A DNA stretch of 64,000 nucleotides from G963678445 sp963678445 (GCA_963678445.1 OY782877.1:434001-498000), one strand, 5' to 3'. Positions 9,540-19,493 are shown, counted from the stretch's first letter. The notes: generated by a model not told the origin, from the letters alone. A program made the numbers and translations.

Positions 9540-10622
9540 ATGAAAATTGTTTTTTTTGGGAATGATACAGAAAAAATTGCGGCCATTCGGTATCGCATCA
9601 AAACTTTCGCCGAGATGCTCGAAGCGGATGGACACACGTGTATCATCTGTTTGCCGTCCTCGGTGGCGTTGAAAGAATCCTTATACGAAAACTCTGGCAA
9701 ATTCTCTAAACTACTCTACTTGCTTTTGGTATTTTTGAACCGCCTCCTGCAACTTCGCCATACCCCCACTGCAGACGTGGTCTTCTTTCGGGGCCCCCTC
9801 TTGCCGTATGCTCCTCCGTTTCTGGAACGTTTAATCCGGTTCTTTAATCCCCGGATGGTTTTCGATATTGATGACGCTATATGGGAACCTCCGGCCCACG
9901 TCACGAGTCCCTTTTTACGCTTTGTCGATTTTGGATGGGTGCGCAAGATGTCCAGAATATGCGCGCATGCCGTCGTCGGCAACGAACACCTGGCAGCGTA
10001 TGTGCGGCAAGAGAACCCGAATGTTAGTATTGTGCCCACCTGCATCGATATGCAACGTCACAAACAGAAAAAATACCCCAAAGGGAATACGCCCGTCACT
10101 CTGGGTTGGACAGGGTTGAAAGATAATCTGGGGTATATGGAAATCATCGAATCGGTTTTGCAGGAACTGGCGGAAAAATACGCACTTCAACTCTCGGTGG
10201 CGACAGGACGTCCTTATACTCTGGAAGGCGTTGAGGTAAAGAATCATTATTGGACGTTGGAGCATGAAATCGATTACCTGAGCGATGCCGATATCGGTCT
10301 CATGCCGTTGAAAGAGACACCTCGCGCCAAGGGCAAATGCGCCTTTAAGGCGCTACAGTATATGGCGGTTGGTACGCCTGCAATTATTTCACCGGTAGGC
10401 ATGAATGCGGATGTTATTGACGATGGCGTCAATGGCTTCCTGGCAAGAACCCCGGAAGAGTGGAAAGATAAACTGGAACAATTGATTCAGGATGCAGACC
10501 TGCGGGAACGCATGGGGCGTGCGGCGCGTGAGACGGTGCAACGGCATTATTCCCACGACGCTAACTATCCAATATTCAAGCAGGTCATGGAGCAGGTCGC
10601 TGCGCAAAAGACGAGCAAATGA
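9540..10622 (+). CDS. Glycosyltransferase, GT4-like
   Basis: This 360-residue soluble GT-B protein probably transfers a nucleotide-activated sugar to a growing surface glycan at the inner face of the membrane. The N-terminal Rossmann domain starts MKIVFFGND and includes FDIDDAIWEPP (about 110). The C-terminal donor domain has LGWTG, the DADIGLMPL region and KGKCAFKALQYMAVGTPA (about 260-280), the usual donor-binding block of family GT4. It has a TAGGA ribosome site before the ATG. It overlaps the next gene by 4 bp (ATGA), so the two are translationally coupled. Donor and acceptor cannot be predicted. Confidence 0.9.
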   Translation: MKIVFFGNDTEKIAAIRYRIKTFAEMLEADGHTCIICLPSSVALKESLYENSGKFSKLLYLLLVFLNRLLQLRHTPTADVVFFRGPLLPYAPPFLERLIRFFNPRMVFDIDDAIWEPPAHVTSPFLRFVDFGWVRKMSRICAHAVVGNEHLAAYVRQENPNVSIVPTCIDMQRHKQKKYPKGNTPVTLGWTGLKDNLGYMEIIESVLQELAEKYALQLSVATGRPYTLEGVEVKNHYWTLEHEIDYLSDADIGLMPLKETPRAKGKCAFKALQYMAVGTPAIISPVGMNADVIDDGVNGFLARTPEEWKDKLEQLIQDADLRERMGRAARETVQRHYSHDANYPIFKQVMEQVAAQKTSK

Positions 10623-11839
10623 GAGTAGAACGCACTATGATGAAACCTTCTAATGACCCGGATATCGCCCTTGCCCAGGAATGGGTGGAACAATTGCAAC
10701 GCTGGATTCAAAGCCATGGTTTAAAGGGCTACGATCCGTTCGACATCAAGCAACATGCATGGATTCGGGCAGCGCAACCCTATTTTCTTCCTCGAAAGAT
10801 TACTACTGCCCTGTGCGACCTCTTCCCCACGCTCTTGCGCAAGCTGCTACGCGTGGCCCCCACTGAAAACCCCAAAGCCCACGCCCTCGTTGCGTTGGGG
10901 GATTTGCGCATGTATCAACTTACGGAAATCCAAACCCATCTGGACAATGCTTTGGCGCATTTACAGTGGCTGGAGGATCATGCCACCCCTGGCTACAATG
11001 GTTTGTGTTGGGGCTATCCCTTCGACATTCACGCCAAGGGACTCGACACGCCCAAAGGAACGCCTGTGCTGGTTATCTCGGCTATCGCCGGAGAAGCCTT
11101 TGTGCGGGCACATGAGATTGCGGGTGAAAAAAAATACCTGCAAGCAGCGCGCTCCATTACCGAATTCATCCTCAAAGATTTACCCTGCATGCGCCAGGAA
11201 GATGGGGCGGCCTGTTTCGCTTACACGCCTAATGATCGGCGCCGGGTACATAATGCAAACCTGCTCGCTGCCGAACATCTCATCCGGGTATGGGCATTTA
11301 CCAAAGAAGAAGACCTCTATAACGCAGCCAATGCCGCGTTGCAATTCAGTCTGCAACACCAACGTGAGGATGGCGCTTGGTATTATGGCGAATACGATCC
11401 GGAAGAACCGTATGAAGAAGGCAACCTGCGTCTGATCGACAACCACCACACCGGGTTCGTTCTGCGTTCACTGCACAACATCAACAAAGTCCTGAAAGAC
11501 GAAAACATCACTGAGGCGCTCAAAAAAGGTTTTTCCTACTATAAAAAACTTTTTACCAAAGGCGGCATGCCCATCAACGACTATGGAAAATATCCCGTAG
11601 ACATACACGCCTGTGCCGAAGGCATTCTCTGTCCCGCTGTACTCTCGGAGACACTGAGAAGCGCCAAAAGTCTCGCCTTCCTCACCATCCGCTGGCCCCA
11701 CTTTCACTTGCGCAATTTTAAAAACGGCGCTCCCTGGTACCGAAAATACCCTTTTATGGTCAGTCGCATCACTTTCCCCCGCTGGGGCGTTGCCTGGATG
11801 TACTGGGCAATCACCGAATACTTGTATCATTTCCATTAA
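10619..11839 (+). CDS. (alpha/alpha)6-toroid protein of a polysaccharide locus
   Basis: This 406-residue, mostly alpha-helical protein has regularly spaced helical hairpins with aromatic and acidic turn residues (NGLCWGYPFD, DGAWYYGEYDPEEPYEEG, DNHHTGFVLRSLHNI). These resemble six-hairpin glycosidases and terpenoid-cyclase-like toroids. Homologues in exopolysaccharide clusters are often given unreliable names, and I do not assign a reaction. It has no signal peptide and is coupled to the GT4 gene by a 4-bp overlap, so it probably acts on the same glycan or lipid-linked intermediate. An internal ATG pair at 10637 is an alternative start. Its TAA stop lies inside a short remnant of the interspersed repeat. 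Confidence 0.7.
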   Translation: MRVERTMMKPSNDPDIALAQEWVEQLQRWIQSHGLKGYDPFDIKQHAWIRAAQPYFLPRKITTALCDLFPTLLRKLLRVAPTENPKAHALVALGDLRMYQLTEIQTHLDNALAHLQWLEDHATPGYNGLCWGYPFDIHAKGLDTPKGTPVLVISAIAGEAFVRAHEIAGEKKYLQAARSITEFILKDLPCMRQEDGAACFAYTPNDRRRVHNANLLAAEHLIRVWAFTKEEDLYNAANAALQFSLQHQREDGAWYYGEYDPEEPYEEGNLRLIDNHHTGFVLRSLHNINKVLKDENITEALKKGFSYYKKLFTKGGMPINDYGKYPVDIHACAEGILCPAVLSETLRSAKSLAFLTIRWPHFHLRNFKNGAPWYRKYPFMVSRITFPRWGVAWMYWAITEYLYHFH

Positions 11840-11864
11840 GGTGGTCCAGCGACCTGAGCCAAGA
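11838..11864 (+). repeat. Truncated end of the interspersed repeat (copy C)
   Basis: Only the first part of the repeat is present (TAAGGTGGTCCAGCGACC, then GAGCCAAGAAT). It overlaps the stop codon of the preceding gene: the TA of CTAAAG forms the TAA. The remainder of the element is missing or too diverged to see. Confidence 0.55.
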
Positions 11865-11929
11865 ATTCCGCCCGCACTTTACGAACGCAACAAGTTCGTG
11901 ATTTTGCTACTGTATAGGGTTCTTAGAGC

Positions 11930-13084
11930 CTATGGAAATATACGACGAATCTCACGCTCGTAGGTCTCAATCCAAATGCGATTTCCTTCGCCATTCAGAT
12001 GGCAATGGTCTCCAAAGAGCGTTTCGCCAGGCACATGGTGAGGCTCGGCGGCAATTACCGCAGCTTCAACGTCCGCAAGCGGAATAGCGAATTCTTTGGC
12101 CAATCGTCGAATCACGGCATTTTCCATATCGGAAGACTGATGCCGCGTGGACTCCTGCAAAATCTTGCGACCCGCCTCCCTGCCTGCACTATATTCGCCT
12201 TGTTTAAATTGCGCCACAGCCTCCTTTTCATAGCGTTCACCCGCCTCGCCGTAAAGGGCAGGTTTGATCAGATTCGAGGGAACGGTGCCGATAATGGCGG
12301 GGATGCGGCGGTCACGACACATCTGCAGAATATGACCTAGATTATTCTCGTACGTCGCCATACGCTCCGCTACTTCTTCCTGTGTAAATGCATGTTGCCA
12401 TGCGCGGGCAGAATCTGGAACGGCGATTTCCATAATGCGTTGGTTATGCTCTTCTTCTAACGCGGCAATCTGGTGGGATGCGATACGGTCGCGTAACACG
12501 CGGAACAATGCGGAATGTCCCAATGCCTTTTGCAAGGGCAACACCTGCAACTGCGCCAGTTGCAACTGCTCTAATTCCTCAAATTCGTTGTGCCCTGAAT
12601 ACAGTAAAAGCATATCAGGCGCGTACTGCATCACTTCTGCAGCAATAATGACTAAACGATGGCTTCCGTACGAAAGCCCTCCGCAGTTAATTATCTCTAC
12701 GTGGGTATACTGTGAATCCAGTTGCTCTGCAAGCCGCTTCGCCAATTCCTCAAACTCATAATCCAGGTAGTTAACTGACGAGCCGCCCAAAGTAAATATA
12801 CGAAATGTATCCTTGGGCTTTTCTTTGGAAAACCGCTGTTCATGAAAAGAAACACGTTTCTCCGGATTAGTCATCCAAAGAGAGGCATCTTCCGGATCGG
12901 TGACGAAGAGACGACTATCCTCACTGAATCCCTGGCCTAGATCCACAGGAAGAGGGGGAGAAATTTTTTCGGTAATACGGGCAACGCCCTCAAGAAAAAG
13001 GAAAAAAACAAATACCGGAAGCAATATAGCGAGAATGGTTTTAACACCATGGCGTCTCATAACAGGTTCAGAAGAAGATGACAT
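11930..13084 (-). CDS. Membrane-anchored SGNH/GDSL hydrolase-like protein
   Basis: The protein has 384 residues. A single N-terminal transmembrane helix (about 15-35) puts the rest in the periplasm. The SGNH fold is shown by TLGGSSVNY (block I, nucleophile Ser, about 95), INCGGLSYGSH (block II Gly), LLYSGHNEFEE (block III Asn, about 165) and GDHCHLNGEGN (block V Asp/His, about 362). SGNH proteins of this kind remove or add acetyl groups on exopolysaccharides, as in AlgX/AlgJ-type proteins. It lies 14 bp after another SGNH gene on the same strand, so they form a pair. Which direction the acetyl chemistry runs is not visible. Confidence 0.87.
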   Translation of the reverse strand: MSSSSEPVMRRHGVKTILAILLPVFVFFLFLEGVARITEKISPPLPVDLGQGFSEDSRLFVTDPEDASLWMTNPEKRVSFHEQRFSKEKPKDTFRIFTLGGSSVNYLDYEFEELAKRLAEQLDSQYTHVEIINCGGLSYGSHRLVIIAAEVMQYAPDMLLLYSGHNEFEELEQLQLAQLQVLPLQKALGHSALFRVLRDRIASHQIAALEEEHNQRIMEIAVPDSARAWQHAFTQEEVAERMATYENNLGHILQMCRDRRIPAIIGTVPSNLIKPALYGEAGERYEKEAVAQFKQGEYSAGREAGRKILQESTRHQSSDMENAVIRRLAKEFAIPLADVEAAVIAAEPHHVPGETLFGDHCHLNGEGNRIWIETYEREIRRIFP

Positions 13085-13098
13085 ATAAATTCACATCC

Positions 13099-14340
13099 CT
13101 ATTTTTTAGGAGCCTCAGGTGCAATAACCTTCTCCAGCACAGGCGCTAACGATTCGGCATATAACGCATGGCCCGTGGCGGTCAGATGCCCATCCAACTC
13201 GAAATATAAATCTGGATCATCCTTTCTGTCCTTAAACATCTTTGTAACTTGATAAAACGGTAGTCCCGCCTGCGTACAAGCCGTCTCAATCCCTCGATCA
13301 GGCTCATCGGAATCCAGCAATGTATCTGCAACAGAATACCCTACTCTACGAATATTTTTCAACGCCTCTTTATTCACATATGGGCCATCCGGTATCGATA
13401 CAACGATAACGCGTGCGCCATATAATTCCGAAATATGCTTGATCCGTTGTAAATGCCGCCCCATATTTTTCACACAATCCTGGATCCAAGGATCATTCAG
13501 GTCAGTCAACTCATAGAAATTGGGATTTTGCATAGCAAGATCTATCATATAGGGATTCAGGTTACCCGTCAGAAAGGCATCCTTCACCTTGTCTTCAAAA
13601 CCATCAAAGCGAGCGCGATCTTCCGGCGGCATTTTTTCCAGAAAATCCCGGGCCGTATTCGCAGTCCAACGCCGGTTATCTTCCGCTGTCGTTATTTGGG
13701 GGGGACGCTCCTGGGTCACTTCCAAATCCGACAGTTTGGCACGTTGATGGTCCCGAATAGAGCGTACGATGTTGGGATACAGAAAACGCACCTTATCCAG
13801 AATATCGGTTTTGACCCCTTCCAGGCCTTCCGGACCTGATGCCCCTAAATCGTTTCCCTGCAATAGGGCGACGATGACGAGATCGGGACGTAGTAGGGGG
13901 ATAGCACGTTCCGCTAGTGACGCATAGAAAGGCGGTCCCGCGCCAGGTTTTCCCATATTGATGGTTTCTACGTTGTATCCTTTCCCCTGCAAGATTGTCT
14001 CAATCCGCCGCAACCATGTCTCCTCCTGTTGCACCCCCCAGCCATAGGTATAGGAATCGCCAATAGCGACGATGCGATACGCATCCCCTCGTTCACGGGC
14101 GATCTCCCGTTCCCGTAGGCCCAATGAATTTATATGCGCCGTATATTCAAAATCACACGAAGCATACGATTGCTCTGCACATGGAGGGAATATCAGTTCC
14201 ACCATCCCTTCAGGCAGCGGAGGAGGCGTCATGCGACCTACAGCTCTATCTGCAATAAGACTAAATATAAAGACCAATAGGATCGATCCTACAAATACCA
14301 TTCCATTTCTAATCAAAATGTCTCTCCCGGTGCTAAACAT
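13099..14340 (-). CDS. Membrane-anchored SGNH/GDSL hydrolase-like protein
   Basis: This 413-residue protein has one N-terminal transmembrane helix (about 12-32) and a periplasmic SGNH domain. The canonical AIGDSYTYGWG (block I, about 93-103), a GxND-like LLQGNDLG (about 170) and the block V ELDGHLTATGH near the C-terminus are all present, so the catalytic Ser-Asp-His set is complete. It heads a two-gene leftward unit with the SGNH gene at 11930 and is divergent from the GT39-TPR gene. Likely role: acyl-ester turnover on surface glycan. The first in-frame ATG is used; a second at codon 14 is possible. Confidence 0.88.
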   Translation of the reverse strand: MFSTGRDILIRNGMVFVGSILLVFIFSLIADRAVGRMTPPPLPEGMVELIFPPCAEQSYASCDFEYTAHINSLGLREREIARERGDAYRIVAIGDSYTYGWGVQQEETWLRRIETILQGKGYNVETINMGKPGAGPPFYASLAERAIPLLRPDLVIVALLQGNDLGASGPEGLEGVKTDILDKVRFLYPNIVRSIRDHQRAKLSDLEVTQERPPQITTAEDNRRWTANTARDFLEKMPPEDRARFDGFEDKVKDAFLTGNLNPYMIDLAMQNPNFYELTDLNDPWIQDCVKNMGRHLQRIKHISELYGARVIVVSIPDGPYVNKEALKNIRRVGYSVADTLLDSDEPDRGIETACTQAGLPFYQVTKMFKDRKDDPDLYFELDGHLTATGHALYAESLAPVLEKVIAPEAPKK

Positions 14341-14573
14341 GTGGTATAGAATACACGACCATTTGAATCGCTATTATTCCAAATGTCATGATACAAATCA
14401 ATTTGGCCTAGGAAGAGAATGCTGGATTACGTATGGCATTGCCTAGCATTACACCCGCTGAAAACGACACCTTAAAAATCGGAGTTTTTACAGAGCTGGG
14501 AGGCATGTTCTCATATGCATACACAGGGCTACCGAAGTTCTGAGAGAAACTTTTTGTATAAAGAGGATCTATT

Positions 14574-16766
14574 ATGAAAAATATTGTAGATACTGCTTCT
14601 GAACAATCTCCCACTCATAAAAAATGGCTCGTTGCCCGCGCATGCGCTTTAGTTCTGTTTATAGCTGTATTCGTGCGCATCTACGATATGAATAAAGAAT
14701 CTATCTGGTGGGATGAGTACACCAGTGTAGTTCACCTGCATCCTCCGAAATCCTACGAAGAATCCCCTCGATTCGATCACTGGAATAATGCCATGGGACG
14801 GGAAACGGCAAAGAGTCTATTCGATTTCTGGAAACAAAACCGTGTCTTAGATCCTGCTACCATGCCGCTGTACTACACATTAGAATATGGCTGGAATACG
14901 TATATTAACCGCAATGCCACCAGCATCCGTTTCCTTTCCCTCTCTATCGCCCTCCTCATTCTTCCTGTCATCTATTTGCTGGGACGTAAGCTGTACGGAC
15001 ATATGGCCGGACTCATCGCCACATTGTGCCTTGCACTGTCGCCTATTCATGCCCTGTTCGCGATTGAAATCCGTATGTACTGTATCTTTACCTTACTGGC
15101 GCTTCTCTCAGTATATACATTCGTAAACGTGGTCGAAAATCCCTCTAAACGGTGGTGGACCGCGCATGCGCTGGCTAATCTCTTTCTATTCTGGACGCAC
15201 CCCTTTTCTATTTTCATCCCTTGTGTCGAAGGTCTATTCCTGCTCTATGCCAACTGGAAAAGTAAAAAGCGCATTGTGCTATGGGGAATTTTACAGATAC
15301 TTCTACTCATCCCGTCCGGCATATATATCAGCACTATCCAATTCTGGTCACAGGATAGTACAGACTCCTGGATGAAATTGCCCACCTTACCTGAATTTCT
15401 GGGCGATCTCATCGCAGATGATTGTATCGGACTCACTTACCAATTACGCGCCACCACGAAAACCTGGGAAGTCCTTTTCAATCCGAAAATCGCCCAATAC
15501 ATCGTCTCAACCCGATTCACTATCGGCAAATTGATGGCGCTCTTTTTCATCCTCACCCTTTCCCTTTTCGCCGTCCAACGCCTGTGGAAGCGTTTACGTC
15601 CTCATAAAACAGCGAGCACGCCCCCCGCCAACAAATGGAGCTTCTTCCTTTTTCTCTGGTGGGTCGTGCCCCCCATTCTCCTCTATCTCATCTCCATTGT
15701 CTGGCGCCCCTGCATCATGCCGCGCTACACACTGCACTGCTCGTTGGCGCTCTACCTTCTACTCGGAGGAGCGATCGTCTCTATATCCTGGCGTCCCTTA
15801 CGCCGTTTTCTTTTCATACTGCTTATTGCATTCTACACATACGAACAATCCCTTGTCTTAGTCGGTCCACAACATACCAACTGGAAAGCGGCCGCCGCAC
15901 ACATTCGCAACAACGGCAGCCCGGATGATCTCATTCTGGTGGAAAATGACCTATGGAAACAGGTCTTCTGTTTCAATATGGGCCCCGCCTATAATCTGTT
16001 GAGCTTTGCTGTGCGGCGCGATCTTTTGGCAGAACAAGGTGTCTTTTTCCTCGACTTTCCCATGCAGCAACCAGCACAGGCCCCTATGCAGCAGGCGTGG
16101 ATACTCGTCCGAACCGGTTACTTCGGTGGAGGGCCAGACTACCAACTGGAAAAAGAATTACAGATTCGTAATCTCGCTTTCGACCGATATGAATTCGAGG
16201 GCGTTCTAAACGTACTTCTTTATCGCGTGTATAAAGGCAATCTTCCATTGAAATCGTATCTCAAACCCATGGATATGGAGGCATCCCGCAGTTTCTGTGA
16301 ACTTGCTCTCGAATTTTGGCTACGCCAGAAATATGAATCGTGTATTATCACTGCAGAAAAGGCCCTGGAGATAGAGCCCGAATCCGTTGCCACCTATAAT
16401 GTCATCGGCATGGCCTACAAAGAGCTAAAACAATATGATAAGGCGATCGCAGCATTCCAGAAAACGATCTCGCTAGAGGAAGGAATGTTTCCCTGGGCCG
16501 GTATCAATCTGGCTGAGTTACTCACCCGCACTCATCGTGCATCAGAGGCTCTCCCCATTATTCAACAAGCGCTTCAGGAATTACCCAATGATGCCTGGGG
16601 GCATACGGTGCTGGGGTGGGTGCTCATGGAACTGAAACGCTATGATGAGGCGCGTAGCGCTTTTGAAAAAGCCATCGAATTTGCTCCGTATGACACCCGT
16701 TCTAAAAACGGATTACGGGAAGTAGAAAACCGAGAAAAAGGACTCGCACCAACACCATGGTCGTAA
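14574..16766 (+). CDS. GT39-like membrane glycosyltransferase fused to a TPR domain
   Basis: This 730-residue protein has about 10 membrane helices between residues 18 and 430. The first periplasmic loop carries the acidic motif SIWWDEYTS (about 40-48), as in the GT39/ArnT/PMT (GT-C) superfamily. These enzymes move sugars from polyprenyl-phosphate donors onto lipids or proteins at the outer face of the inner membrane. The last 160 residues hold three TPR units (YESCIITAEKALEIEPES, YDKAIAAFQKTISLEEG, YDEARSAFEKAIEFAP). A GAGGATCTATT ribosome site precedes the ATG. It overlaps the next SGNH gene by 10 bp. The polyprenyl-phosphate synthase-like gene at 18287 could supply its donor. Confidence 0.87.
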   Translation: MKNIVDTASEQSPTHKKWLVARACALVLFIAVFVRIYDMNKESIWWDEYTSVVHLHPPKSYEESPRFDHWNNAMGRETAKSLFDFWKQNRVLDPATMPLYYTLEYGWNTYINRNATSIRFLSLSIALLILPVIYLLGRKLYGHMAGLIATLCLALSPIHALFAIEIRMYCIFTLLALLSVYTFVNVVENPSKRWWTAHALANLFLFWTHPFSIFIPCVEGLFLLYANWKSKKRIVLWGILQILLLIPSGIYISTIQFWSQDSTDSWMKLPTLPEFLGDLIADDCIGLTYQLRATTKTWEVLFNPKIAQYIVSTRFTIGKLMALFFILTLSLFAVQRLWKRLRPHKTASTPPANKWSFFLFLWWVVPPILLYLISIVWRPCIMPRYTLHCSLALYLLLGGAIVSISWRPLRRFLFILLIAFYTYEQSLVLVGPQHTNWKAAAAHIRNNGSPDDLILVENDLWKQVFCFNMGPAYNLLSFAVRRDLLAEQGVFFLDFPMQQPAQAPMQQAWILVRTGYFGGGPDYQLEKELQIRNLAFDRYEFEGVLNVLLYRVYKGNLPLKSYLKPMDMEASRSFCELALEFWLRQKYESCIITAEKALEIEPESVATYNVIGMAYKELKQYDKAIAAFQKTISLEEGMFPWAGINLAELLTRTHRASEALPIIQQALQELPNDAWGHTVLGWVLMELKRYDEARSAFEKAIEFAPYDTRSKNGLREVENREKGLAPTPWS

Positions 16767-18406
16767 AGAAAAAATATCGTATCTATTTTTACCTTCTTCT
16801 CCTCCTCCCATGGATTGCCGCACTCGCTATCACGCTCGAGGTCTATCATGGTATGAGGTGGCGCAATATCGAAAAGACGAACCCTTACATACGTGCCCGA
16901 AAAGGTGAAATTTCCTGGCCTGTCGGTGCTGCACCAAAATACATTCCCGGCGAAGGCGGCACCTCGGCTAATAAGGCACAAAAAACGGACTCCCAAACAA
17001 ACGCCCCCGAACTATGGACAGCATTGCGAGAAAAGCGCGCTCAATTCTTTCTGACACTTGATCAAGCTATGCGGAACCGCTTCGCCGCCATGCATAAAAC
17101 AAGGGCGACAATACTCAATCAGGCGGGGGGAATCGTTTCTGAATACCCGGTTTTCACGGCACAAGAAACCCCTGAAGCGCCCAAACTCCCCCAGCCCCTC
17201 ACCCCACACTATAATCAGCCCACCGCAGAATTTATCAGCCAAGCCCTGCCCACCCTTGCCCAACATCCACAAGGAATCTGGAAGGAACTTAGCCAGCCCA
17301 CACAGGAAATCCCTCTCACGCAAATCTTCCTATATCCTGCTTCCGCCCAAACCCTCGTGTTCGTATGGAACCGCGCTGCCGACTCCGCCTACCTAAATCA
17401 GGAAAACATGTGGGACATTCCCTATTTCATTTACAAACCTTACGCGAGCCGAAAGGAACAACCCTTTCACACCAATAATCTCGGTTTTCGTGACCGTGAT
17501 GTCATCCTGCCTAAACCACCTCATGTTTACCGTATCCTGTGCATCGGCGGCTCTACCACGGAAGAAGGTGATACCAATGAGGCAACTTACCCTAAACTCG
17601 TCGAGAAGAACCTCCAAAAAGCACTAGGCAACAAGGCCCTCGAAGTCTTTAATTGCGGCATCTCCGGCATCGGTTCCCACGCCGAAACCATGCGCGTGCC
17701 TGATTATCTTTTTCAAGACGCCGATTTAGTCGTTTACTACAATGGGGTCAATGATCTTTGCTATAGCGTTCTTCCCTCCATGTTGGAAAACAGCACTTGG
17801 GAACAGCGCATGCTGCAAAGATCCCGTTTCCTCAATTTCCATGCCAACCGTTTTCTACTTCCCAACAAAAAGAAAACTCTCGAAATCCTGGAAGAACGCT
17901 GTTTTTCAAATTTCCATTTTATTGCAAAACATATACAGGATAGCGGCATTCCTATTGCCTTTTGTAGCTTTGCTCATCCGACAGAAGATCAACTTTCGAG
18001 CGCAGAGAGGGCCTATTACGACTATTACTTCATGAAGGAATGGGGAGGAAAAAACACCACCTTCAGCACCTATTTGTACCTTCTTGAATTATTTAACCAA
18101 CAACTTAAACAATTTTGCATCGACAACAAGGCACACTACATCCCCACCGCTGAAAACATTAGCGGTGGCGCCCTCTATTTCGGTGATATCTGTCACATGC
18201 GTAATGAAGGTATCGAAAAGAAAGCGGCGTGCGTTAGCCAATACATCCTCGACAATTTCAAGGAAGATATCTTGGAAAAAATGGGCTCAGGACTTGCGAA
18301 AGACCAAATAGCGACTGGCGAAAAAATTGAAGACCAACCCGCACAAAATCCCGCCAATGGCAGCCACTTGGGGATATCCCTCCAAAACAGGCCAGCAGTG
18401 AAATAA
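16757..18406 (+). CDS. Membrane-anchored SGNH hydrolase-like protein (third copy)
   Basis: This 549-residue protein has an N-terminal transmembrane helix (about 7-27), a Pro/Ala-rich membrane-proximal region (about 45-215) and a C-terminal SGNH domain (about 240-510). Block I is LCIGGSTTEEG, block II is VFNCGISGIGSH, block III is YYNGVNDL, and block V is FGDICHMRNEG. It starts inside the GT39-TPR gene (10-bp overlap) and has no ribosome site of its own, suggesting coupled translation. The last 40 residues, after the normal end of the fold, are encoded in DNA that is also the antisense of the convergent GtrA-fusion gene. Confidence 0.86.
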   Translation: MVVKKKYRIYFYLLLLLPWIAALAITLEVYHGMRWRNIEKTNPYIRARKGEISWPVGAAPKYIPGEGGTSANKAQKTDSQTNAPELWTALREKRAQFFLTLDQAMRNRFAAMHKTRATILNQAGGIVSEYPVFTAQETPEAPKLPQPLTPHYNQPTAEFISQALPTLAQHPQGIWKELSQPTQEIPLTQIFLYPASAQTLVFVWNRAADSAYLNQENMWDIPYFIYKPYASRKEQPFHTNNLGFRDRDVILPKPPHVYRILCIGGSTTEEGDTNEATYPKLVEKNLQKALGNKALEVFNCGISGIGSHAETMRVPDYLFQDADLVVYYNGVNDLCYSVLPSMLENSTWEQRMLQRSRFLNFHANRFLLPNKKKTLEILEERCFSNFHFIAKHIQDSGIPIAFCSFAHPTEDQLSSAERAYYDYYFMKEWGGKNTTFSTYLYLLELFNQQLKQFCIDNKAHYIPTAENISGGALYFGDICHMRNEGIEKKAACVSQYILDNFKEDILEKMGSGLAKDQIATGEKIEDQPAQNPANGSHLGISLQNRPAVK

Positions 18407-19372
18407 CACCAGAACGACGCCATAATTCACCAAGGCCCCCACAGAACTGGCTCCGATAAAACCAACAAGTTGTTTCCACAAGGACGCTGTGCGTGCATAG
18501 GAAAAGGTAAAACGACGATTCAAAACAAAATTGGACAGCATCGCAGTAAAAATGGCCAGGGCGACCGCCAATCGTAGTGGCACACCCAACTCCACCAAGA
18601 GAGTCAATATCCCCAGATTCACCAGCGTACCGCTAAAACCCACCACGGCAAACTGAACAAAATGCGCCCAATTGCCGTATTTGAAGACAAAAAGTCGGCG
18701 CAGATGTTGTATATAACGCAACTGCTCGCCTAAAGACAGTTTACTCTCCCCAAAACGGCGTTGGCTAAAATGAATGGGAATCTCGCACACCGATTTGCAA
18801 TCACACTTCACCAACACCTCCAACCCTATTTTATAGCCCACCGGATTCAGGGGAGGTGCAGCCTCGAAGGCACTGCGATAAAACGCAAAAAAGCCACTCA
18901 TCGGGTCCTTCACCCGTGTCAGCGGACGCGCCAGCCAAGTCGCCACCTTGCTGTTCAACCAACGAAACACCCCCCATGCTTCGTCTGTGGACGCCGACTG
19001 GACATACCGTGAACCCAATACGAAATCCGCCCCCTCCTCCAACGCCGCCAACATTTCCGGAATCTTTTCCGGCGGATGGCTTAGATCCGCATCCATCACC
19101 AGCAGCACCTTCCCGCGCGCCGAACGGAACCCATCCATTACCGCTGCGCTCAAACCCCGATCCGCCTTTCGCACCACCAAACGCAACCACGGCCTGTCCA
19201 ACTGCCCTACAACCTCTTCTGTCCCATCCTGACTATCATCATCCATCACCAACAGCTCATATCCCGGCACGGTTTCCTCACAAACTGCCTCCACCCGACG
19301 GATTAATTCGGGCAAATTCTCCGCCTCTTTATACGTCGGCACAATGATTGACAAAAAAGGCCCTTCCAACAC
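18287..19372 (-). CDS. Polyprenyl-phosphate glycosyltransferase (DPM1-like GT2) fused to GtrA
   Basis: The protein has about 361 residues. Residues 1-225 form a GT2 domain with SIIVPTYKEAENL, VMDDDSQDGT and the metal-binding MDADLSHPPEKI, matching dolichyl/polyprenyl-phosphate mannose synthases. Residues 235-360 contain four membrane helices of the GtrA family, which handles polyprenyl-linked sugars. The fusion makes a lipid-linked sugar donor for GT-C enzymes such as the neighbouring GT39-TPR protein. I chose the GTG at 19372 because GGGAGG lies six bases upstream; the frame extends to a GTG at 19405 without a good site. Its 3' end overlaps the convergent SGNH gene by 120 bp. Confidence 0.9.
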   Translation of the reverse strand: MLEGPFLSIIVPTYKEAENLPELIRRVEAVCEETVPGYELLVMDDDSQDGTEEVVGQLDRPWLRLVVRKADRGLSAAVMDGFRSARGKVLLVMDADLSHPPEKIPEMLAALEEGADFVLGSRYVQSASTDEAWGVFRWLNSKVATWLARPLTRVKDPMSGFFAFYRSAFEAAPPLNPVGYKIGLEVLVKCDCKSVCEIPIHFSQRRFGESKLSLGEQLRYIQHLRRLFVFKYGNWAHFVQFAVVGFSGTLVNLGILTLLVELGVPLRLAVALAIFTAMLSNFVLNRRFTFSYARTASLWKQLVGFIGASSVGALVNYGVVLVLFHCWPVLEGYPQVAAIGGILCGLVFNFFASRYLVFRKS

Positions 19373-19493
19373 AATATCCCTCCCACATCCAGCACATCGT
19401 CTCACAAAAAGTTTTTAATGAACACACCACATGTCCGCTATTATAAGCGCTACAAACGAAATAAGAAAAGTCCGTCTACGCACGCACAATACT

